Assembly: GCA_963784425.1 (NCBI GenBank) | Contig: CAWARM010000011.1 | Location: forward strand, 186,001-250,000 | Length of the DNA stretch: 64,000 nucleotides | Source of the DNA: SHZL01 sp963784425 | GTDB taxonomy: Bacteria > Pseudomonadota > Gammaproteobacteria > Xanthomonadales > SZUA-36 | Direction: 5' to 3' | Shown: piece by piece, positions 53,024-61,838 of the stretch | Layout: each line of letters opens with the position of its first letter | Position numbering within the stretch: position 1 is the stretch's first letter | Notes under the pieces: generated by a model | Told to the model about the DNA's origin: nothing | The model's input: only the letters and a program-made list of their open reading frames with translations | The model's database searches: none | Position numbers and translations under genes: made by a program

Positions 53024-53401
53024 ATGCAGCATTTGATCTCAAAAGTACTTATAGTCGATGACTCTCCCACGCAGCTCCACAGCCTGCGCAAAATTGTTGA
53101 ACAGGGCGGGTACGAGGCGATTGTTGCCGACTGCGGCGAACGTGCCCTGGAAGTTGCCTCGGATCAACAGCCCAAGGTCATCCTGATGGACATCGTCATG
53201 CCCGGCATGAACGGCTACCAGGCTACGCGCCATCTTGGACGCAATGCCGGCACGGCTAATATTCCGGTTATTTTTGTCAGCACCCGGTCGGATGAAGCCG
53301 ACAAGATCTGGGGCATGAGGCAAGGAGCGTGCGATTACGTGACCAAGCCCGTCGATCCCCAGGTGTTGCTGACGGCAATTTCTGCAGCCATGGCCGCCTG
53401 A
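53024..53401 (+). CDS. Single-domain response regulator, PilH-like
   Basis: A 125-residue CheY-type receiver with no output domain. The acidic pair is D12-D13, phosphoacceptor D56 lies in MDIVMPGMNGYQ, and K108 lies in DYVTKPV. The text is close to PilH/PilG-like regulators of twitching-motility chemosensory systems, but no pil genes are near. Its upstream spacer holds CATAAT as a possible -10 and GC-rich inverted repeats, and a terminator follows, so it is a single-gene unit. Confidence 0.85.
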   Translation: MQHLISKVLIVDDSPTQLHSLRKIVEQGGYEAIVADCGERALEVASDQQPKVILMDIVMPGMNGYQATRHLGRNAGTANIPVIFVSTRSDEADKIWGMRQGACDYVTKPVDPQVLLTAISAAMAA

Positions 53402-53448
53402 AAAAGAATTTCAGGAAAAACACAACCGCATGGGCAACATTGCCCGGC

Positions 53449-53478
53449 CAGGAACCGTTGCCCCGGGGTCCTGTTTTT
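53449..53478 (+). terminator. Rho-independent terminator of the response regulator gene
   Basis: CAGGAACC (53449-53456) pairs with GGGTCCTG (53466-53473) with one mismatch around a short loop, followed by five T. Confidence 0.7.
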
Positions 53479-53578
53479 GTAATGAGCAAGCCCTTGCATT
53501 AGCCAACTGCAGCCACTATTTCTTTGTAGAACCTGGGCAAAAGCCCTCGCTTTATCAAAAACAAACAGGAGAACATTA

Positions 53579-54058
53579 ATGACCATCAAAGTTGGCGACA
53601 AGATTCCCGCAGTGACTCTTACCGTGATGACTGAATCCGGGCCCAAACCCCTGACCACTGCTGAATTTTTCGGTGGTAAAAAAGTGGTGCTGTTTTCGGT
53701 GCCTGGCGCATTCACTCCTACCTGCTCTGCCAAGCACCTCCCGGGCTACGTTGATCACATAGAACAATTGTTCAGCAAGGGCGTGGACAAAGTGGGCTGC
53801 GTGTCAGTGAATGATGTCTTCGTCATGAATGCCTGGGGCAAGAGCGCAAGTGCGGCAGACATCACCATGCTGGCAGACGGAAATGGCGTGTTTGCAAAAG
53901 CCGTGGGGCTGGAACTCGATGCATCCGCTTACGGCATGGGGCATCGATCACAGCGATTTGCGTTGATTGCTGATGATGGCGTGGTCACCCACCTGTTTGT
54001 CGAAGCTCCGGGCGAATTCAAAGTGAGCAGCGCCGAACACGTTCTGGCAGCGCTGTAG
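53579..54058 (+). CDS. Peroxiredoxin, Prx5 type
   Basis: A 159-residue thiol peroxidase of the AhpE-distant Prx5 group that reduces H2O2 and alkyl hydroperoxides, usually with glutaredoxin or glutathione. The peroxidatic C49 is in PGAFTPTCSAKHLPGYV; the partner residues GCVSVNDVFVMNAWGKS and GLGHRS-like YGMGHRSQRFALI are typical. There is no fused glutaredoxin domain. ATG 53579 follows AACAGGAGAAC. It precedes an OsmC-family gene, another thiol-dependent peroxide defence, by 64 bases. Confidence 0.93.
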   Translation: MTIKVGDKIPAVTLTVMTESGPKPLTTAEFFGGKKVVLFSVPGAFTPTCSAKHLPGYVDHIEQLFSKGVDKVGCVSVNDVFVMNAWGKSASAADITMLADGNGVFAKAVGLELDASAYGMGHRSQRFALIADDGVVTHLFVEAPGEFKVSSAEHVLAAL

Positions 54059-54077
54059 TTTTTTGGGCGCTCTGGTT

Positions 54078-54109
54078 TTTTTCCAGCACCCTGATTTTTC
54101 CAGCACCCT
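54078..54109 (+). repeat. Direct 15-bp repeat in the peroxiredoxin-OsmC spacer
   Basis: TTTTTCCAGCACCCT occurs at 54078-54092 and 54095-54109, separated by GA. It is probably a local duplication; no known binding site is recognised. Confidence 0.75.
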
Positions 54110-54122
54110 AAAGGGGGGCCGC

Positions 54123-54560
54123 ATGCATCCCTACCCACATGTGTATAGAGCCAGCGCCACGGCTGGAATGGCAGATGCCATAGAACTCTCCAGCCCGGGC
54201 TTGCAGCCCATTCGTTCGATGCCGCCCATCGAATTCGACGGACCGGGTGACCAATGGTCACCCGAGTCCTTACTCGTAGCCGCGGTTTCCGATTGCCTGA
54301 TCCTGACTTTCCGCGCCATAGCCCGCGCATCCGCGATGCACTGGCTCAAGCTGGAGTGCGAAACGGAAGGAATCCTCAACCGGGTTGACGGCGTCACCCG
54401 ATTCACCCATTTCAACATACGGGCGAAATTGACAGCCCCTGCAGGAACCGATGAGCACAAAGCCATGCGGATGCTGGAGAAATCCGAGGCAGTATGCCTG
54501 ATCAGCAATTCCCTGAACGGGGAAAAGCACCTGCATGCCAGCGTAGAAATCGTTCCCTAG
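54123..54560 (+). CDS. OsmC-family protein
   Basis: A 145-residue protein of the OsmC/Ohr superfamily. The two reactive-type cysteines are in VAAVSDCLILTFRAIA and EKSEAVCLISNSL, separated as in hydroperoxide reductases. ATG 54123 follows AGGGGGGCC; a longer frame from 54063 crosses the repeat and was rejected. It lies behind the peroxiredoxin gene and convergent with gyrA. Whether it reduces organic peroxides like Ohr or belongs to an uncharacterised subgroup cannot be decided here. Confidence 0.86.
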   Translation: MHPYPHVYRASATAGMADAIELSSPGLQPIRSMPPIEFDGPGDQWSPESLLVAAVSDCLILTFRAIARASAMHWLKLECETEGILNRVDGVTRFTHFNIRAKLTAPAGTDEHKAMRMLEKSEAVCLISNSLNGEKHLHASVEIVP

Positions 54561-54616
54561 GGAAGAGATCAAAGGACCTGGTTGCCGCTCGCGGGCTGCC
54601 CCTTGCAAAATCTGCT

Positions 54617-57217
54617 TTAGCCGGCTTCGCCGTCTTCCGCCTCTGCTTCAATCGCCATTTCGGCTGCGATTTCAGTTATTGACTCCGCCTTGTCTTCGGT
54701 TTCGATTCTTGCAAGGCCTACCAGCTTCTCGCCCTCCCGCAAACGGATAAGAGTGACGCCCTGCGTGTTCCGGCCCAGGGTAGAAATTTCGCTGGCGCAC
54801 GTTCGCACCAGCGTGCCACCATCAGAGATCAACATCACGTCATCGTCATCATCAACCTGCTTGGCTCCTACCAGCATGCCATTTCGGTCAGATGTGCTGA
54901 TGCCGATAAGGCCTTGCCCGCCACGGCCCTGACGGGGATAGTCATCGGCCCTGGTGCGTTTTCCAAAACCGTTTTCTGTGATCGTAAGGATATCGCCGCC
55001 GCCGACCACCAGCATCGACACGACTTTTTGGTCTGGCTTCAGACGGATTCCAATTACGCCACGCGTCACTCTTCCCATGGAGCGAACTTCGCTGTCAGCA
55101 AAGCGTATGCATTTCCCGGAGCTGGAAAACAGCATGATGTCCTGCTCGCCGTTGGTCAGAAACGCGTTGACCAGTTCGTCATCCGGCGCCAGTTCAATCG
55201 CGCGGATTCCGTTGGCGCGCGGACGCGAATACTCCGACAGCGGGGTCTTTTTTACGATGCCCTTGCGGGTCGCAAAGAAAACAAAGAGGTTATCCGGAAA
55301 CTCGCGCACCGGCAGCACGGCATTAACCCGTTCATCCTTTTCCAGCGGCAACAGATTGACAATGGGCTTGCCTCTGCTTGCATGGCTGGCCGCCGGTAGC
55401 TGGTAGACCTTCAGCCAGTGGACCTTGCCGCTACTGGTAAAGCACAGCAGCGTATCGTGGGTGTTGGCGATAAAGAGCTTGTCGATGAAGTCTTCATCCT
55501 TGACCTTGGTGGCTGATTTACCGGTACCACCCCGGTGTTGCACCTGGTAGCGATCAGGCGATTGTGACTTCGCATACCCGCCGTGAGACAGGGTAACGAC
55601 AACATCTTCCTCGGTGATCAGGTCCTCAAGGCTCAAGTCCAGGCGGGCTTGCAGTATCTCGGTTCGGCGTGCATCGCCAAATTGCTCCTGCACGGCCAGC
55701 AGTTCTTCGCGGATCACCTGCATCAGCCGCGCTGGCTGAGAAAGAATCTCCAGCAGTGTCTTGACGCTTTGCAGTATTTCCGCATACTCGTTATTCAGCT
55801 TTTCCTGCTCCAGCCCGGTGAGGCGGTGCAGGCGCATGTTGAGAATTTCCTGCGCCTGTATGGGCGAGAGCTGATATCCATCTTCCTGCAAGCCATACTG
55901 CGCTTCCAGATCTTCAGGGCGTGACATTTTTGACCCGCCCTGGCCCAGCAAGGCCGCTACAACGCCGGCGTTCCAGAGTCGCGCCACCAACGCTTCCCGC
56001 GCATCTGAGGGCGTTGCGGATTTCTTGATCAGATCGATTACTTCATCGAGGTTGGCCAGCGCAACCGTGAGGCCTTCCAGCACATGAGCACGTTCCCGTG
56101 CCTTGCGCAGGTCATAAAGGCAACGACGCGTGACCACTTCCCGCCGGTGGCTGACAAAAGCGTCCAGGATCTCACGCAGGTTAAGCAACCGCGGCTGGCC
56201 ATTGACCAAAGCCACCATGTTGATGCCAAAAACGCTCTGCATGACGGTGTGTTTGTAGAGGTTGTTCAGGACCACTTCGGGTACTTCGCCCCGGCGAAGT
56301 TCGATGACTACGCGCATGCCATCCTTGTCCGACTCATCGCGTAATTCCGTGATGCCGTCGAGCTTCTTCTCCTTTACCAGTTCTGCGATTTTTTCGAGCA
56401 AGCGCGCCTTGTTCACCTGGTAAGGCAATTCGTGAATAATCAGTGCCTGCTTGCCGTTGGACTCGTTGGTTTCAATTCCAGTGCGGGCGCGCATGTAGAT
56501 GCGGCCCCGCCCGGTGTGGTATGCCTCGCGGATTCCCTGCGAGCCATTAATGATACCGGCAGTTGGAAAGTCCGGGCCTGGCAAGTGGCGCATCAGGTCA
56601 TCGATACTGGAATCAGGATCATCCATCAGCGTGAGCACTGCATTGATGACTTCGTTGAGGTTGTGCGGCGGTATGTTGGTTGCCATGCCCACGGCTATTC
56701 CAGCCGAACCATTGACCAGCAGGATAGGCACCCGGGTCGGCAGTACCCTCGGTTCCAGTTCCGATTCATCGTAGTTAGCGCTGAAATCGACGGTTTCCTT
56801 GTCGAGGTCAGCAAGCATTTCGTGGGCCAGCCTGGACATGCGAACTTCGGTGTAACGCATGGCGGCAGCTGCATCACCATCAACCGAGCCAAAGTTACCC
56901 TGCCCGTCCACCAACATGTAGCGCATGCTAAAAGGCTGCGCCATGCGCACTATGGTGTCGTAGACCGCGGTGTCACCATGAGGGTGATACTTACCAATCA
57001 CATCACCTACGACGCGCGCGGATTTTTTATAGGGCTTGTTCCAGTCGTTGCCCAGCACAGACATCGCAAACAGGACGCGCCGGTGCACTGGTTTCAAGCC
57101 GTCGCGAACATCCGGCAAGGCACGCCCGACAATGACGCTCATGGCATAGTCCAGGTAGGACTTCTGCATTTCGTCTTCGAGGTTTACCTGCAGCACTTCT
57201 TTGGCGAGTTCAGCCAT
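54617..57217 (-). CDS. gyrA: DNA gyrase subunit A
   Basis: GyrA cuts and rejoins DNA in the gyrase heterotetramer. The 866 residues match the family. The active tyrosine is Y122 (MRYTEVRMS). The quinolone-determining region reads HPHGDTAVYDTIVRMAQPFS, with threonine at position 83 and aspartate at 87; Thr83 is the natural residue in Pseudomonas-like species. The C-terminal DNA-wrapping propeller starts near residue 530; its GyrA-box region reads RQGRGGQG, deviating from the QRRGGKG consensus. An acidic tail (EAEAEDGEAG) ends the protein. It is divergent from ppiA. Confidence 0.98.
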   Translation of the reverse strand: MAELAKEVLQVNLEDEMQKSYLDYAMSVIVGRALPDVRDGLKPVHRRVLFAMSVLGNDWNKPYKKSARVVGDVIGKYHPHGDTAVYDTIVRMAQPFSMRYMLVDGQGNFGSVDGDAAAAMRYTEVRMSRLAHEMLADLDKETVDFSANYDESELEPRVLPTRVPILLVNGSAGIAVGMATNIPPHNLNEVINAVLTLMDDPDSSIDDLMRHLPGPDFPTAGIINGSQGIREAYHTGRGRIYMRARTGIETNESNGKQALIIHELPYQVNKARLLEKIAELVKEKKLDGITELRDESDKDGMRVVIELRRGEVPEVVLNNLYKHTVMQSVFGINMVALVNGQPRLLNLREILDAFVSHRREVVTRRCLYDLRKARERAHVLEGLTVALANLDEVIDLIKKSATPSDAREALVARLWNAGVVAALLGQGGSKMSRPEDLEAQYGLQEDGYQLSPIQAQEILNMRLHRLTGLEQEKLNNEYAEILQSVKTLLEILSQPARLMQVIREELLAVQEQFGDARRTEILQARLDLSLEDLITEEDVVVTLSHGGYAKSQSPDRYQVQHRGGTGKSATKVKDEDFIDKLFIANTHDTLLCFTSSGKVHWLKVYQLPAASHASRGKPIVNLLPLEKDERVNAVLPVREFPDNLFVFFATRKGIVKKTPLSEYSRPRANGIRAIELAPDDELVNAFLTNGEQDIMLFSSSGKCIRFADSEVRSMGRVTRGVIGIRLKPDQKVVSMLVVGGGDILTITENGFGKRTRADDYPRQGRGGQGLIGISTSDRNGMLVGAKQVDDDDDVMLISDGGTLVRTCASEISTLGRNTQGVTLIRLREGEKLVGLARIETEDKAESITEIAAEMAIEAEAEDGEAG

Positions 57218-57523
57218 TGTTTAAATCATCTCAGGAATACAACAAATGTTGTTGTTTTAAAAGAAATTTAACTCATTAATTTCGCGGGAAAAAACCGGCC
57301 TGGCCAGCGCCGCAAACACAGGTGAAAGTGTACCACAGTAAAGCCACTGAAAGGGTGCCGATCTGGCGGCGGAACAAGCGCTCAAAACACCTGGAAACTG
57401 CCCGGTCCGGGACCATCAGGAGTGCCGGAATTCCAGCCTGCAATTGAGCCGGCGCTGGCCGTTTCAGACGATGGCCAGTATCATGCGGGGCTTCTGGATA
57501 TTTCTTGATGAGGAAACTTTAGT
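57218..57523. other. Divergent intergenic region gyrA / ppiA
   Basis: This 306-base spacer contains no gene. The gyrA side is AT-rich with a small palindrome (57239-57252). The ppiA side has TATCAT near 57478 as a weak -10 candidate and TGAGGAAA as its ribosome site. No typical gyrA -10/-35 pair could be assigned with confidence. Confidence 0.5.
57239..57252. repeat. 14-bp perfect palindrome in the gyrA leader
   Basis: ACAACA-AA-TGTTGT lies 22 bases before the gyrA ATG. It could be an operator or an RNA hairpin near the ribosome site; no known binding protein is recognised. Confidence 0.4.
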
Positions 57524-58129
57524 ATGCACCTGCCCTTTCGCTTTCCACTCGCACTTTTTGTAACGTTCCTTGCCTGCTCCACCGTCTCTGCCGGGGAAGT
57601 TGTCCCCGCAGGAAACCCGACTGCAATCCTTCACACGACCATGGGTGACATCCAACTGGAGTTGTTTGCGGACAAAGCCCCGATCTCGACCGGGAACTTC
57701 ATCAACTACGCCAACAGCGGTTTTTATAACGGCACCATTTTTCATCGTGTAATCGGCAACTTCATGATTCAGGGCGGCGGTTTCACCCCCGACATGAAGC
57801 AGAAACCCACGGCCCCGCCCATCACCAATGAAGCGGATAACGGCCTGTCAAATACTCGTGGCACCGTTGCCATGGCCCGCACCAACGACCCGCAATCGGC
57901 GACGGCTCAATTTTTCATCAACGTGCAGGACAACACCAACCTTGACTACAAGAACAAGAGCAACCCGGCTGGATGGGGCTACGCTGTTTTTGGAAAAGTA
58001 ACCAAGGGGATGGACGTGGTGGATCAGATCCGGGTTGTTGAAACCAAATCCGTGTCGTCCTTTTCGGATGTTCCGGTGGTGCCGGTTGTCATTGAAACAG
58101 TCGAGATCATCAAGCCCGCGCAGGATTGA
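57524..58129 (+). CDS. ppiA: Periplasmic cyclophilin-type peptidyl-prolyl isomerase
   Basis: A 201-residue cyclophilin with signal peptide FPLALFVTFLACSTVSAG, so probably periplasmic like PpiA. Core motifs are APISTGNFINYANSGFYNGT, IFHRVIGNFMIQGGGF with the catalytic arginine, GTVAMARTNDPQSATAQFFI and the C-terminal GYAVFGKVTKGMDVVDQI. Proline isomerisation assists folding of exported proteins. Its TGA overlaps an in-frame alternative start of lpxH; the chosen lpxH ATG is 20 bases on. Confidence 0.93.
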   Translation: MHLPFRFPLALFVTFLACSTVSAGEVVPAGNPTAILHTTMGDIQLELFADKAPISTGNFINYANSGFYNGTIFHRVIGNFMIQGGGFTPDMKQKPTAPPITNEADNGLSNTRGTVAMARTNDPQSATAQFFINVQDNTNLDYKNKSNPAGWGYAVFGKVTKGMDVVDQIRVVETKSVSSFSDVPVVPVVIETVEIIKPAQD

Positions 58130-58149
58130 AGCCTGTAGCCACACCGGTC

Positions 58150-58875
58150 ATGCACACTGTTTTCATCTCTGACCTGCACCTGGAAGACGCGCGCCCTGAG
58201 GCTACCGAAATTTTGCGACAGTTCTTGCGTGGCCCTGCAAGGGATGCAGAAGCGCTTTATGTCCTCGGTGACCTGTTTGAGTTCTGGATCGGTGACGACG
58301 TTCTAACGGACACGGCGCAAGTCGTAGCTGCAGAATTATGGGCCCTGCGCGCGCGCGGGGTTCGCTGCTATTTCGTCCATGGCAACCGAGACTTTCTGCT
58401 GGGGCCTGAATATGCTCGCCTGTCCGGGCTGGAATTGCTTCCCACTACGAGCGTTGTCGATCTGTACGCCATGCCTACCCTGTTGCTCCATGGCGACACC
58501 TTGTGTACCGATGACCTGGAGTACCAGACCTTCCGACGGAAGGTGAGGGATCCGTCGTTCCAGCAGATGTTCCTGGGCATGCCACCTTCGCAGCGACTGG
58601 CTATGGCCCGAAGCGCACGCGATGCCAGCAAAGCGCACACTGGCAGCGCGACCATGGAAATCATGGATGTAAATTCCGACTCCGTGGCACAGGCTTTTGC
58701 GGGACACCAGGTGCTGCGGATGATCCACGGCCACACCCACCGTCCTGCGGTACACGTGCATGCGCTCGCGGGTGGAGGCAGCGCTACCCGGGTGGTGCTG
58801 GCGGACTGGTACAAAGACGGAAGTTACCTGCGGGTTGACCTGCACGGCCAACAGCACGTGCCACTCAGTCGTTGA
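58150..58875 (+). CDS. lpxH: UDP-2,3-diacylglucosamine diphosphatase
   Basis: Hydrolyses UDP-2,3-diacylglucosamine to lipid X and UMP at the inner membrane, the fourth step of lipid A synthesis. It is a calcineurin-like metallophosphatase of 241 residues with ISDLHLEDARP, LGDLFEFWIGDD, VHGNRDFLLG, LLHGDTLCTDD and IHGHTHRPA, all metal-binding or catalytic motifs of LpxH. ATG 58150 gives the family length; a TTG at 58126 overlapping the ppiA stop is possible. It shows the cell has LPS. Confidence 0.95.
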   Translation: MHTVFISDLHLEDARPEATEILRQFLRGPARDAEALYVLGDLFEFWIGDDVLTDTAQVVAAELWALRARGVRCYFVHGNRDFLLGPEYARLSGLELLPTTSVVDLYAMPTLLLHGDTLCTDDLEYQTFRRKVRDPSFQQMFLGMPPSQRLAMARSARDASKAHTGSATMEIMDVNSDSVAQAFAGHQVLRMIHGHTHRPAVHVHALAGGGSATRVVLADWYKDGSYLRVDLHGQQHVPLSR

Positions 58876-58883
58876 TTAATCGG

Positions 58884-59627
58884 TCAGCGAATGCGAAACG
58901 CGCGTAATACCTGGGGCCAACGGACCTGCCTCCGCCCTCCACCCCAGGCGGTGGAAAGCCTGGTATGAATTTCCGCAACCGGATCGCACCCCCGGTCGGC
59001 TATGTAACGCCTCACGGCCGACCAGGTGCGCAGGTATCCCTCGAAAGAGTCCAGACTCCATTCCGCTTGCATAACAAACCCTGGCGCCGGAAGTTCCGGC
59101 CAGGGAAAGGCAAGGTTTGCATACCCTTGCTCTACCATTTTTCGTTCGGGGGGCCAATACGGCCCAATATCAGCGTTGTAGAACTCGTTCACCATCGCAT
59201 CGATATCGGCGCTCACTTCCGCGCCAGTGTAGGTCCAGATAGCCAGCACCCCGCGAGGCCGAATCACGCGTTCGACTTCACGTAAAAATTCCGCGTGCCT
59301 GAACCAATGGCAGGCCTGCGCCACCGTCACCAGATCGACGCTGGATGGGAGCAAGCTGGATTCTTCGGCCGTTTCTGTACGGTATTCAATTGTGGGGAAC
59401 TTGATGGCGTGCTGGATCTGTTCGAGGCTGGCATCGCTAGCGACCACGCGGTTAAAGTGTTGCGCCAGTCCCAAAGCCGCCTGTCCATTACCAGTTGCAC
59501 AATCCCAGGCAAGTTCGCGTGCCGGCGAAACTTCCGCCAGCCATTGGTACAGCGAAGCAGGGTAACCCGGCCGGAACGACGCATAATCGCCCGCATGGCC
59601 GGAAAAATGGTCTTTGAACTCGCCCAT
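58884..59627 (-). CDS. Class I SAM-dependent methyltransferase
   Basis: A 247-residue methyltransferase of the UbiE/Trm-like type 11 family. The SAM site is visible as AWDCATGNGQAALGL (motif I), VVASDASLEQIQHA (motif II) and VDLVTVAQACHWF (motif III/IV). The N-terminal FKDHFSGHAGDYASFRPGYP is typical of a widespread family annotated only as methyltransferase. Its substrate is unknown. Its ATG overlaps the stop of the DUF455 gene by one base (TGATG). Confidence 0.85.
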   Translation of the reverse strand: MGEFKDHFSGHAGDYASFRPGYPASLYQWLAEVSPARELAWDCATGNGQAALGLAQHFNRVVASDASLEQIQHAIKFPTIEYRTETAEESSLLPSSVDLVTVAQACHWFRHAEFLREVERVIRPRGVLAIWTYTGAEVSADIDAMVNEFYNADIGPYWPPERKMVEQGYANLAFPWPELPAPGFVMQAEWSLDSFEGYLRTWSAVRRYIADRGCDPVAEIHTRLSTAWGGGRRQVRWPQVLRAFRIR

Positions 59628-60427
59628 CAACGGGACGTCGCCAACGCGTCCATCTCGGCCGGGCTAAAGCCGGCAGCAAGCCGGGCTGCATGGTTGAAAG
59701 GGCCACGCACGGTCCCTGTGTAGCGGGTTTTCAGAAGTTCCAGGAAAGTGGGCAGCGGGTCTTTGCCTTCGCGTTCACAACAAAAATTGAACCAACGGGT
59801 GCCAATTGCAACATGACCAATTTCCTCGCCGAGTATCACCTCAAGCACTGCAATCGTCGTGAGATCGCCAATCTGGCGCAGGCGCTCAATCATGCCGGGA
59901 GTTACGTCCAAACCGCGAGCTTCGAGCACGCGCGGAACCAGTGCCATTCGCGCAAGGCATGAATCAGCAGTGCGCCCGGCCATTTCCCAAAGGCCATTGT
60001 GTGCCGGGAAATCTCCGTACCTTGAACCCAGCTCAGCCAGCCGGGCCTGCAGCAGGTAAAAATGCCGGGCTTCGTCCGCGGCCACGCATACCCAGTCGGC
60101 GTAGTAAGAATCCGGCATGTCACGAAAGCGACAAGCGGCATCCAGCGCGAGATTTATTGCATTGAACTCGATGTGAGCGATGGCGTGCACCAGCGCTGTC
60201 CGGCCGGCCGGAGTACCAAGCCGCCGGCGAGGTACCTTCGACGGGTCAACCAGGACGGGCAGTGCCGGCCGCCCCGGTTGAGCTGTTGCGGGAACCGGCG
60301 TGCTGAAGTCCAGTGCACACCTGCCGCTCCTGACCTCTTCAGCGAGCAGCGCAACGGCCTCGCACTTGGAGGTTGGATCGTCCAACAGCAGGCAGTGCGC
60401 AGCTTCGGCAAAGAACTCCAAGGTCAT
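59627..60427 (-). CDS. DUF455 ferritin-like protein
   Basis: A 266-residue helical protein of the DUF455 family. Three candidate metal-binding segments match a ferritin-like di-iron fold: AIAHIEFNAINLALDA, VAADEARHFYLLQARL and LEVILGEEIGHVAIGT, each with Glu and His spaced as ligands. MiaE, a tRNA hydroxylase, has a similar fold, but the substrate of DUF455 is not known. It follows icd by 22 bases and overlaps the methyltransferase gene. Confidence 0.85.
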   Translation of the reverse strand: MTLEFFAEAAHCLLLDDPTSKCEAVALLAEEVRSGRCALDFSTPVPATAQPGRPALPVLVDPSKVPRRRLGTPAGRTALVHAIAHIEFNAINLALDAACRFRDMPDSYYADWVCVAADEARHFYLLQARLAELGSRYGDFPAHNGLWEMAGRTADSCLARMALVPRVLEARGLDVTPGMIERLRQIGDLTTIAVLEVILGEEIGHVAIGTRWFNFCCEREGKDPLPTFLELLKTRYTGTVRGPFNHAARLAAGFSPAEMDALATSR

Positions 60428-60449
60428 GCCGCTGCTTTCCAGCCCGCAA

Positions 60450-61694
60450 TCAGAGCCGCTGGATCAGCGCATCTGCAAATCCCGACGTGGAGACTTCGGT
60501 AGCGTTTTCCATCTGGCGCGCAAAATCATACGTCACAATGCCCTCACCCACGGTCCTGGCGAATGCCTTGTTGATCATTCCGGAGACTTCTTTCCAACCG
60601 ATGTATTCGAACATCATGGAGCCAGAGAACATCAGCGAACTGGGATTCACTTTGTCCAGGTTGGCGTACTTGGGTGCCGTGCCGTGGGTGGCCTCGAACA
60701 CCGCTACGTGATCCGCCATGTTGGCTCCCGGTGCAATACCCATGCCCCCGACCTCCGCAGCCAGCGCATCCGAGAGGTAATCGCCGTTGAGGTTGGTGGT
60801 GGCAATAACGCCAAATTCAGCCGGTCGCAGCTGCATTAATTGGAACATGATGTCCGCTATGCGATCTTTGATCACAATTTTCCCTTCCGGCCGTTTGCCG
60901 TCGTACTTGGACCAGAGCTCGTCCTCGGTAATCGTGTACTGACCGTACTCCTGCTTGGCTACTTCATAACCCCAGGAGCGAAACGCACCCTCGGTGAATT
61001 TCATGATGTTGCCCTTATGCACCAGGGTCACGCTATCGCGGCCATTGTCGATTGCATACTGAATGGCTTTGCGCACCAATCGCTTGGAACCAAAAGCAGA
61101 AATTGGCTTGATGCCCAGACCTGCGCCTTCGAAGAAATTCACGCCCATCTCCTCGCGCAGGAAACGCGCCAGTTTTTCATTTTCAGGCGTCCCGGACTGA
61201 AATTCGATGCCGCAATAAACGTCTTCCGTGTTTTCGCGGAAAATTACCGCGTTTACATCCTCGGGTCTGCGCATGGGCGAAGGTACGCCCTTAAAGTACT
61301 CGACCGGACGGACGCAGGCGTAAAGGTCCAGCTCCTGGCGCAGGGAAACGTTCAGCGAACGGAAACCGCCACCCACTGGGGTCGTCAGCGGACCCTTGAT
61401 GGCCACCACGAGTTCCTTGATGGCTTCCAATGTCTCGGCAGGAAAATAATCACCATCATAAATCCCCGCAGCTTTCTCTCCGAGGTACAGTTCAGCCCAG
61501 TGTACTTTTCGCTTCCTGCCATAGGCCTTTGCCACTGCCGCATCCCATACCCTGAGGGATGCTTTGGTAATGTCCGGACCAATGCCATCGCCCTCAATCA
61601 AACCCAGTATTGGATTGTCAGACACCTGCAAACGGTTATTTTGAACGGTAATTTTCTGCCCCGATGTCGGGATCTTGATGTGGCGGTAGCTCAT
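60450..61694 (-). CDS. icd: Isocitrate dehydrogenase, NADP-dependent
   Basis: Oxidatively decarboxylates isocitrate to 2-oxoglutarate. The 414 residues start at ATG 61694 (AAGGA upstream); an in-frame TTG at 61718 was rejected. Substrate residues are in GGFRSLNVSLRQELDLY, whose first serine corresponds to the AceK-phosphorylated Ser113 of Escherichia coli. The NADP-type signature is in FEATHGTAPKYANLDKVNP, with Lys-Tyr at the 2'-phosphate positions. A -10 box lies 40 bases upstream. With sucA and the glutamate dehydrogenase in this window, it meets at 2-oxoglutarate. Confidence 0.97.
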   Translation of the reverse strand: MSYRHIKIPTSGQKITVQNNRLQVSDNPILGLIEGDGIGPDITKASLRVWDAAVAKAYGRKRKVHWAELYLGEKAAGIYDGDYFPAETLEAIKELVVAIKGPLTTPVGGGFRSLNVSLRQELDLYACVRPVEYFKGVPSPMRRPEDVNAVIFRENTEDVYCGIEFQSGTPENEKLARFLREEMGVNFFEGAGLGIKPISAFGSKRLVRKAIQYAIDNGRDSVTLVHKGNIMKFTEGAFRSWGYEVAKQEYGQYTITEDELWSKYDGKRPEGKIVIKDRIADIMFQLMQLRPAEFGVIATTNLNGDYLSDALAAEVGGMGIAPGANMADHVAVFEATHGTAPKYANLDKVNPSSLMFSGSMMFEYIGWKEVSGMINKAFARTVGEGIVTYDFARQMENATEVSTSGFADALIQRL

Positions 61695-61733
61695 CGATTC
61701 ATGTCCTTCTGAGTGCAATTGAATTGGTTGGTC

Positions 61734-61739
61734 ATTATA
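61734..61739 (-). promoter_or_regulatory. Candidate -10 element of icd
   Basis: A perfect TATAAT on the minus strand, 40 bases before the icd ATG, preceded by AAGG. No good -35 at 16-18 bases. Confidence 0.45.
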
Positions 61740-61838
61740 CCTTGAAGCGCAGCGGCAGCATGCTTATACACGTCTCAATTTAACCGGAAATTAAGCCAGG
61801 GATGCCATAATACTGGCCAATAGGCACCCAACAGGATC

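Noticed and set aside
56432..57271. 279-codon plus-strand frame opposite gyrA
   Set aside because: Antisense to an intact gyrase gene and without a ribosome site.
60840..61712. 290-codon plus-strand frame opposite icd
   Set aside because: Shadow of icd codon structure; no similarity to any family.
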